Assembly: GCA_938045085.1 (NCBI GenBank)
Contig: CALINZ010000011.1
Span: 1-6,203, forward strand
Direction of reading: 5' to 3'
DNA from: an uncultured Collinsella sp.
GTDB taxonomy: Bacteria; Actinomycetota; Coriobacteriia; Coriobacteriales; Coriobacteriaceae
DNA: 6,203 nt
A program made the translations under genes and the position numbers. Under the pieces are notes generated by a model. That model worked only from the letters and a program-made list of their open reading frames with translations. It ran no database searches and was not told the origin of the DNA. Numbering within the stretch: the stretch's first letter is position 1; every line of letters starts with the position of its first letter. This document shows, in pieces, positions 1 through 4,131 of the stretch.

Positions 1-318
1 GCGGCCGTGGGTATCGGCGCGGGCGACGGTTTCGTCGACGCGATCGTCGGCGGCGGTTACCGCTGGGTAGGCTACGGCGTCATCATCACCGTCGTTCCGC
101 TGCTCATCGTCTCGCTCATCGCCCGGCTCGGAATGAAGGTCAACTACTATACGCTCATGGGTCTCATCGCGGGCAGTACGACCGATCCTCCCGCACTGGC
201 CTACGCCAACTCGACGGCAGGCAACGACATGCCGGCCGTGAGCTACGCCACGGTCTATCCCGTCGTGATGTTCCTGCGCGTGCTGACGGCACAGATATTC
301 ATTCTCTTCGCACTGTAA
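1..318 (+). CDS. Putative AspT/YidE/YbjL-family transporter, C-terminal fragment
   Basis: The reading frame is open from the first base, so the gene's start lies outside the window and only about the last 105 residues are visible. It resembles the C-terminus of the aspartate:alanine exchanger family (AspT, YidE, YbjL), inner-membrane carriers of about 550 residues whose substrate is unknown in most members. Seen here: a hydrophobic segment rich in Val, Ile and Leu (VGYGVIITVVPLLIVSLIA), then the family-typical motif GLIAGSTTDPPALAYAN, then a last membrane segment (TVYPVVMFLRVLTAQIFILF) ending close to the TAA stop. The wording of these motifs is close to Bacteroidales members as I remember them. 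It is convergent with the feo genes and shares the terminator at 338-367 with them. The family call is fairly sure; the transported substrate cannot be told. Confidence 0.85.
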   Translation, partial: AAVGIGAGDGFVDAIVGGGYRWVGYGVIITVVPLLIVSLIARLGMKVNYYTLMGLIAGSTTDPPALAYANSTAGNDMPAVSYATVYPVVMFLRVLTAQIFILFAL

Positions 319-337
319 CACAATCGCGAAATAACCG

Positions 338-367
338 AAAAGGCCGCTCTCAGGAGCGGCCTTTCTT
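338..367. terminator. Bidirectional rho-independent terminator
   Basis: A perfect 11-bp stem (339-349 with 354-364, AAAGGCCGCTC) closes a 4-base TCAG loop. It is followed by a T-rich tract on the plus strand (TTTCTT, 362-367) and by four Ts on the minus strand (A338-A341). It sits between the convergent transporter gene and the minus-strand feo genes and can end both transcripts. The loop holds the TGA stop codon (350-352) of the small Cys-rich gene, so the last codons of that gene form one arm of the stem. Confidence 0.85.
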
Positions 368-520
368 GTCGGAGGATTTCAGGTCGTGCAGCGGGCAATT
401 GCGTTCGCAGGAGGCGCAACCGCCCGAGAGGGTTCCCCGCCCGCGGCAAAAGAGCCTCCGGACGACGATCCACACCAGCGCGACGCCGACGAGCGCAACC
501 GCTATATCCTGCCAATTCAT
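350..520 (-). CDS. FeoB-associated Cys-rich membrane protein (small)
   Basis: This is a 56-residue protein starting MNWQDIAVALVGVALVWIVV. It has one N-terminal membrane segment (about residues 5-20), a basic stretch (RRLFCRGRG), then a cysteine cluster C-x2-C-x3-C (CASCERNCPLH, residues 35-45) and a polar tail. This layout matches the FeoB-associated Cys-rich family (the Pfam 'virus attachment p12' model), small proteins found just after feoB in Bacteroidota and Firmicutes and thought to help the iron permease, possibly by binding metal. The ATG directly follows the feoB stop (TAA-ATG) with no clear ribosome binding site, which points to translational coupling. It lies on the Bacteroidota-like side of the suspected junction, so it is the natural partner of the C-terminal half of this feoB. 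The family call is based on architecture and position. Confidence 0.8.
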   Translation of the reverse strand: MNWQDIAVALVGVALVWIVVRRLFCRGRGTLSGGCASCERNCPLHDLKSSDKKGRS

Positions 521-2665
521 TTACAACAACAAGGCGATGTGATAGACGATCCAAGCCACGAACCATGCCACGGCCGTACTGTAAACCATCGACGCCAGCG
601 CCCAGCCGCGCCCCGCTTCGTTGCGGACAGCCACGATCGTGGCGATACAGGGAAAATACAACAATACGAAGACCAGGAATGCCAATGCCGACGCCGGCGT
701 GAAATCGCCGCTTTCGCGCAATGTCTGCGCCAGCGACGCATCGTCGGCCGTCGCATCCTGCGAATAGAGCACGCCGAGCGTGCTGACGACGATCTCCTTG
801 GCCGACACGCCCGACAGAATCGCCACGCCCGCCTTCCAGTTCAGGCCGAGCGGTTCGACAGCAGGCTCGCACCAGCGCCCCAACTGTCCCAGATAGGAGT
901 TTTCATAGTGTTCGATCTCCGGTTCGCCCGCTACGGGACGGGGGAAATAACTCAGGAACCAGACGAAGAGCGATGCCACGAGAATCAGCCCTCCCATCTT
1001 GCGCAGGTACTGCGCACTCTTGTCCCACATGTGCGACAGCGTGGCGCGCATCGTCGGCATACGGTAGGGGGGCAGCTCCATGACGAACGGCGTCTCGTCG
1101 ACCTTGTAGAGGAACCGCCGCATCAGCCGCGCCGTGACCACCGCCAACGCGATACCCAGCAGGTATAGTCCGAAGAGCACCAGCCCGCCGTGGTCGGGAA
1201 AGAAGGTTCCGACGAAAAGGATGTAGATCGGCAACCGCGCGCTGCACGACATGAAGGGGGTGATGAGCACCGTGATGAGCCTGCTCGAACGGCTTTCGAT
1301 CGTGCGCGTGGCCATAATGGCCGGCACGTTGCAACCGAAACCCATCACCAGCGGAATGAACGACTTGCCGTGCAGTCCGATGCGGTGCATCACGCGATCC
1401 ATGATGAAGGCGACGCGGGCCATATAGCCGCAGTCCTCCAGGAAAGACAGCATCACAAAGAGCAGGAACATCTGCGGCACAAAGCCGAAGATGGCGCCCA
1501 GGCCGCCGACGATACCGTCACAGACAAGCGAATCGACCAGACCGCCGTCCTCGGTGCCACCCGCCACAAGCGCGTCGTGGACCATGGTGGTAATACCCGG
1601 AACATACGGGCCATACTGCGCCGGGTCGACCGAGTCGGCGTCGTCACCCGCGGCCTCGACAGCCTCATCGTATGCATCGCGGCCCTGACCGAGCACATAC
1701 CAGCCATCGGTACCAAAGAGCTGGTCGTTGGTGAAGTCGGTCACCGTGCCGCCCAAGGTAGAAACGGCGATGTAGTACACGCAGAACATGATGACCACAA
1801 AGATCGGCAGGCCCAGGATACGATTGGTAACCACGCGGTCGATCTTCTCGGAGGTGCTCATCTTGGCCGGAGCCTTGGTGAGGCACTCATCGATGATATG
1901 CGCGATGACGCCATAGCGCTCGCCGGTGATGATGGACTCGGCATCGTCGTCGCAATCCTGCTCGCACTGGGCGACCAGCTGCTCCACGCGAGCGGCCTTC
2001 TCCTTAGTGAGGTTGATGAGCTTGCAGGCGTCCGCGTCGCGCTCAAACAGCTTGACCGCGTAGTAGCGGCGCTTGTTGGCGGGAACGCTCGCCGGCAGGT
2101 TGTTCTCGATGTGGTCCAGAACGTCCTCGATAGAGGAATCGAACTTGTGCTCCGGCACCTGGCCCTTAGAAGCGGCAGACTTCTTGACCTGCTCGAAAAG
2201 CTCCTTGATACCCTTGTTCTTAAGGGCCGAGATCATCATGACCGGGCAGCCGAGCTTCTTGGAGAGCTTGTCCGTGTCGATCTTATCGCCGTTCTTCTCG
2301 ACCAAGTCGGCCATGTTGAGGGCGACGACTACGGGCAGGCCGGTCTCGATAACCTGAAGCGCCAGGTACAGGTTGCGCTCGAGGTTGGTGGCATCGACAA
2401 CCTGGACGACCACATCGGGCTCGCCGCTCATGAGATAATCGCGCGAGCATTGCTCCTCGGGGCTGTAGGGGGAAAGCGAGTAGATACCAGGGAGGTCCGT
2501 GATGGTAACGTTCTTGTCGCTTAGGAGCTTGGCCTCCTTTTTCTCAACCGTGACGCCGGGCCAGTTGCCAACGTAGCCGTTGGCGCCGGTGATCAGGTTG
2601 AAAAGCGTGGTCTTGCCGCAGTTGGGGTTACCCGCCAGTGCGACATGGATCTGAGAATCCGCCAT
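521..2665 (-). CDS. feoB: Ferrous iron transporter FeoB (apparent two-lineage chimera)
   Basis: This 714-residue protein is the inner-membrane Fe(II) permease with a cytoplasmic GTPase domain. The G motifs are clear: G1 GNPNCGKT (12-19), switch I YVGNWPGVT (31-39), G3 DLPG (57-60), G4 NMAD (117-120), G5 near ISAL (about 145). A helical spacer follows to about residue 280, then membrane helices from about 283, two Gate-type regions (IFGFVPQMFLLFV near 393-404; SCSARLPIYILF further on) and four more strongly hydrophobic segments to the C-terminus. An acidic segment at about 329-348 lies outside the helices. The start has AAGGA five bases ahead of the ATG. Residues 1 to about 413 look Coriobacteriia-like; from VMHRIGLHGKSF (425 on) the sequence looks Bacteroidota-like (MGFGCNVPAIMATRTIES). 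Glu codons are 25/25 GAG before the switch and 7/12 GAA after it. The reading frame is intact, so the product would be full length if the join is real. The function call is sure; the integrity of the gene is not. Confidence 0.93.
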   Translation of the reverse strand: MADSQIHVALAGNPNCGKTTLFNLITGANGYVGNWPGVTVEKKEAKLLSDKNVTITDLPGIYSLSPYSPEEQCSRDYLMSGEPDVVVQVVDATNLERNLYLALQVIETGLPVVVALNMADLVEKNGDKIDTDKLSKKLGCPVMMISALKNKGIKELFEQVKKSAASKGQVPEHKFDSSIEDVLDHIENNLPASVPANKRRYYAVKLFERDADACKLINLTKEKAARVEQLVAQCEQDCDDDAESIITGERYGVIAHIIDECLTKAPAKMSTSEKIDRVVTNRILGLPIFVVIMFCVYYIAVSTLGGTVTDFTNDQLFGTDGWYVLGQGRDAYDEAVEAAGDDADSVDPAQYGPYVPGITTMVHDALVAGGTEDGGLVDSLVCDGIVGGLGAIFGFVPQMFLLFVMLSFLEDCGYMARVAFIMDRVMHRIGLHGKSFIPLVMGFGCNVPAIMATRTIESRSSRLITVLITPFMSCSARLPIYILFVGTFFPDHGGLVLFGLYLLGIALAVVTARLMRRFLYKVDETPFVMELPPYRMPTMRATLSHMWDKSAQYLRKMGGLILVASLFVWFLSYFPRPVAGEPEIEHYENSYLGQLGRWCEPAVEPLGLNWKAGVAILSGVSAKEIVVSTLGVLYSQDATADDASLAQTLRESGDFTPASALAFLVFVLLYFPCIATIVAVRNEAGRGWALASMVYSTAVAWFVAWIVYHIALLL
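1388..1437. other. Suspected chimeric junction within feoB
   Basis: The likely switch point lies over the conserved stretch DCGYMARVAFIMDR (about residues 411-424). Both lineages encode almost the same peptide here, and therefore could share a run of identical bases. The Coriobacteriia-type codon pattern (Glu always GAG) holds up to E410, and the Bacteroidota-type wording starts by about M426. All genes on the low side (transporter, Cys-rich FeoB partner) fit Bacteroidota; all genes on the high side (two FeoA, HPr, AspRS) fit Coriobacteriia. The exact base cannot be fixed without the parent sequences. Confidence 0.7.
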
Positions 2666-2736
2666 TCAATCCTTCTTCCTTATGTGCCCGCGCTGCTTTC
2701 TCCGCACGGGCTGGATAATGTGCTTCAAAGTGCTGC

Positions 2737-2762
2737 ATTAAGTTAGAAAAACCTAACTTAAT
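2737..2762. promoter_or_regulatory. Perfect 10-bp inverted repeat, candidate metal-regulator operator before feoB
   Basis: ATTAAGTTAG (2737-2746) and CTAACTTAAT (2753-2762) form a perfect inverted repeat around a 6-base A-rich spacer. It lies in the 122-bp gap between feoA1 and feoB. The half-sites TTAAGTTAG/CTAACTTAA resemble the DtxR/IdeR-type box (TTAGGTTAG-CTAACCTAA), though the spacer is longer than in the classical 19-bp box. On the minus-strand RNA it could fold, but no T-run follows, so a terminator is unlikely. I see no convincing -35/-10 pair next to it. The operator role is inferred from shape, half-site and position. Confidence 0.5.
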
Positions 2763-2787
2763 CTGCAGAAATATACGCCGCGAGCCC

Positions 2788-3009
2788 CTACTGGACCTCG
2801 ACGACGGCCGCCTCCTCCTTGCGGATGGAAAGCTCGTAGCCGCGCACGTTGATCTCGACCGGATCACCGAGCGGCGCAACCTTCACGACCTTGAACGAAG
2901 TGCCCTTGATGAGCCCCAGGTCCATAAGGTGGCGGCGAAGCGCGCCCTCACCGTGAAGCTTGACGATGGTAGAGCTCTCGCCCACCTTAACGTCACCCAA
3001 CGTCTTCAT
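2788..3009 (-). CDS. feoA: FeoA-family protein (feoA1, next to feoB)
   Basis: This is a 73-residue protein, the normal length for FeoA, a small cytoplasmic SH3-like protein needed for FeoB-dependent Fe(II) uptake and thought to contact FeoB. Family marks are seen in order: an N-terminal MKTLGDVKVGESSTIVKL strand, the helix LRRHLMDLGLIKGT (about 24-37), then the strand pattern VVKVAPLGDPVEINVRGYELSIRKEEA (about 41-67). A GGGGGA ribosome binding site lies seven bases before the ATG. It follows feoA2 by 39 bp and precedes feoB by 122 bp, all on the minus strand, so the three are probably one iron-uptake operon. Two FeoA copies beside feoB are common in anaerobic Gram-positives. The family is certain; which FeoA plays which part is not known. 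Confidence 0.95.
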   Translation of the reverse strand: MKTLGDVKVGESSTIVKLHGEGALRRHLMDLGLIKGTSFKVVKVAPLGDPVEINVRGYELSIRKEEAAVVEVQ

Positions 3010-3048
3010 CCTCTTGTCCCCCTTTCGGTTTTTATCAAATGCTGTGGA

Positions 3049-3291
3049 CTAACCGACGGTCATGATGTGCATGGCAACCTTGGAATCGATGCCAAAGCGT
3101 GCGCCCAACACTGTGACGATGATATTGGCGCCGCTCGAGCTCACCACGTAGATTTCGTTGCCCTCGACAAAGCCAAGGTCCTTGAGGTGGTGTTTCATGT
3201 CCTCATTGCCCTTTACACGAGACACGCGCACGGTTTCGCCCGCTTTTACCATCGAAAGCGGCATTGCCGGCATCTGCGGTCCGCAAGACAT
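3049..3291 (-). CDS. feoA: FeoA-family protein (feoA2, first gene of the feo unit)
   Basis: This 80-residue protein has an extra N-terminal tail (MSCGPQMPAMPLSM) ahead of a FeoA/SH3-like core. Family marks are seen in KAGETVRVSRVKG, the helix MKHHLKDLGFVEGNEI and the closing strands VTVLGARFGIDSKVAMHIMTV. The first Met is chosen because AGGAG lies six bases ahead of it; Met7, Met10 and Met14 lack such a site. It differs strongly from the neighbouring feoA1, so the two are old paralogues and not a fresh duplication. It is the first gene after the HPr terminator and the inverted repeats at 3334-3387, so its expression probably sets that of the whole feo unit. It likely partners FeoB in Fe(II) uptake; a separate regulatory job is possible. 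Confidence 0.92.
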   Translation of the reverse strand: MSCGPQMPAMPLSMVKAGETVRVSRVKGNEDMKHHLKDLGFVEGNEIYVVSSSGANIIVTVLGARFGIDSKVAMHIMTVG

Positions 3292-3333
3292 GAATGGCTC
3301 CTAACGTCAGTTCATCCTCAACATCGACATGGT

Positions 3334-3387
3334 AAAAGTTAGCCACGTCTATGTTCGCTTTAGTAAACTAACACGTGGTTAACTTTT
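3334..3387. promoter_or_regulatory. Nested inverted repeats, candidate feo operator region
   Basis: Outer arms AAAAGTTAGCCACGT (3334-3348) and ACGTGGTTAACTTTT (3373-3387) match as an inverted repeat at 14 of 15 positions, 24 bases apart. Inside that spacer lies a second dyad, TTAGTAAACTAA (3360-3371), with TTAGT/ACTAA half-sites two bases apart. The region is 43-96 bp upstream of the feoA2 start, where a promoter would be expected. The left arm shares AAGTTAG with the inverted repeat before feoB. An iron-responsive repressor of the DtxR type is the likeliest binder, by inference. I could not pick out a convincing -35/-10 pair. Confidence 0.45.
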
Positions 3388-3428
3388 TGGAAAGGGTCCC
3401 CATTCAGATTTCGAAAAAGTTTCCTATA

Positions 3429-3470
3429 CGAAACAAAAGAAGCACCACAAAGACCATCTCTTTGCGGTGC
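3429..3470 (-). terminator. Rho-independent terminator after the HPr gene
   Basis: A 12-bp stem (3442-3453 with 3459-3470) closes a 5-base loop. Its one mismatch on the plus strand becomes a G-U wobble in minus-strand RNA, which suggests it works in that direction. On the minus strand it is followed by TTCTTTTGTTTCG, a T-rich tract. It separates the HPr-family gene from the feo genes and argues that they are transcribed apart. Confidence 0.75.
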
Positions 3471-3491
3471 CTTGTCATACCAATTTATGCA

Positions 3492-3513
3492 ACAAAGGGG
3501 ACTGTCCCCTTGT
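3492..3513. repeat. Short palindrome AAGGGGACTGTCCCCTT
   Basis: An 8-bp stem (3495-3502 with 3504-3511; the central base is unpaired on paper, so about three loop bases in practice) can be lengthened by two pairs across a one-base bulge. It lies 14 bases past the HPr stop, ahead of the stronger terminator. No T-run follows. It resembles short recurrent palindromes found between genes in gut anaerobes, but a repeat family cannot be shown from a single copy. Confidence 0.45.
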
Positions 3514-3526
3514 CACATTGATGCGC

Positions 3527-3775
3527 TTAGAGCGAGAGGTTTCTGATCGACGTGACGCAGGAGGCCTCATCCACGCCCGAAACGCGGAACACGACGTCTT
3601 CGCCACATTCGCCGCAGAGTGCCATGAGCCCTATAACGTCGCGGCCATCGGTGTAGCGGTCACCAATCGAAACCGACACGTCACTACGGTGCTTGGCAAT
3701 GATGTCATAGAGCAGCGCAACCGGGCGGCCATGCAATCCCAACGGATCTTTAATCGTCTTTGTAAACTCGACCAT
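3527..3775 (-). CDS. HPr-family phosphocarrier protein
   Basis: This is an 82-residue protein, close to the usual HPr length of 85-90. HPr relays phosphate from PEP via Enzyme I to sugar-specific Enzyme II proteins in the cytoplasm. The active-site motif is present as PLGLHGRPVALLY with His at residue 15 and Arg at 17, exactly as in classical HPr. In Gram-positive HPr, Ser46 of the KSIMGVMSL motif is phosphorylated by HPr kinase. Here the aligned segment is RDVIGLMAL, with Asp at residue 46. Two cysteines follow in LCGECGED (54 and 57), unusual for HPr. The ATG at 3775 is chosen because GGGAGGGG lies just upstream and the protein then starts like HPr; an upstream in-frame ATG at 3820 would add 15 unrelated residues. 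It has its own terminator. It may be the general HPr or a specialised paralogue, so no symbol is given. Confidence 0.88.
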   Translation of the reverse strand: MVEFTKTIKDPLGLHGRPVALLYDIIAKHRSDVSVSIGDRYTDGRDVIGLMALCGECGEDVVFRVSGVDEASCVTSIRNLSL

Positions 3776-3829
3776 GTCCCCTCCCGCGACATCGCACATC
3801 GGCCGGCAAAACCCAGCCACGTGGTAGTT

Positions 3830-3835
3830 ATTGTA
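3830..3835 (-). promoter_or_regulatory. Weak -10 candidate (TACAAT) for the HPr gene
   Basis: TACAAT on the minus strand matches the sigma-70 -10 box at five of six positions and lies about 55 bases before the HPr start codon. No good -35 box is found at 16-18 bases upstream, so this is only a suggestion. Confidence 0.2.
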
Positions 3836-3860
3836 GCGTTAGATGCTTGTTGAGGGCGGG

Positions 3861-4046
3861 ACGGAAATCGCATCCCATTTCGAGCGTCAATGATGGGACA
3901 CAGTTTCCGCCAGAAGGCTCAACCGGAAAGTGCGACCCGTTATTTGGCTGGATTCTGGGACGCAGTTTCCGCTGAGCGACCCTGGCGGAAAGTACATCCC
4001 ATTCTGGACGCAAATTCCGGGACGCAGCTTCCTCGACGTCCGGTCA
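3861..4046. repeat. Three tandem 62-bp units, each with inverted arms
   Basis: Three units (3861-3922, 3923-3984, 3985-4046) are in exact 62-bp register. Each starts with a block like CGGAAAGTGCGACCC (at 3862, 3924, 3986) and carries 33 bp later the inverted block GGGACGCAGTTTCCG (at 3895, 3957, 4019). The arms of one unit pair at 11, 13 and 10 of 15 positions. The sequence between the blocks is poorly conserved while its length is fixed. Arms of alternating direction therefore occur every 33 and 29 bp. The array fills most of the 356-bp gene-free stretch between the aspS terminator and the HPr gene. It could be a REP-like palindromic element amplified in tandem, or a set of protein-binding sites. 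Confidence 0.75.
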
Positions 4047-4073
4047 CCCCATGCCCTCACAACCTCGGCGCAT

Positions 4074-4108
4074 AAAAAACGAGGGAAGGCCCGCGTCCTT
4101 CCCTCGTT
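4074..4108 (-). terminator. Rho-independent terminator of aspS
   Basis: A perfect 12-bp stem (4078-4089 with 4097-4108, AACGAGGGAAGG) closes a 7-base loop. On the minus strand it is followed by six Ts (A4074-A4079). It starts 24 bases past the aspS stop and is the strongest terminator in the window. Confidence 0.92.
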
Positions 4109-4131
4109 ACAGGCAATATGTAGCCGTTCGC

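Noticed and set aside
1190..2524. Long plus-strand open frame of 444 codons opposite feoB
   Set aside because: It mirrors feoB codons in a high-GC gene, shows no known domain, and feoB on the other strand has all its G motifs and membrane segments.
2737..2762. The inverted repeat before feoB as an intrinsic terminator
   Set aside because: The stem is AT-rich and no run of Ts follows in minus-strand RNA, so an operator is the better reading.
3776..3820. Upstream in-frame ATG at 3820 as the HPr start
   Set aside because: The extra 15 residues do not fit the HPr fold, whereas the ATG at 3775 has a strong GGGAGGGG site and places His exactly at residue 15.
3861..4046. CRISPR array reading of the 62-bp repeats
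   Set aside because: The blocks alternate in direction and are diverged from each other, there are only three units, and no cas gene is in view.
3890..4075. Small open frames in the gene-free stretch
   Set aside because: They lie over the tandem repeat array, lack ribosome binding sites and encode nothing recognisable.
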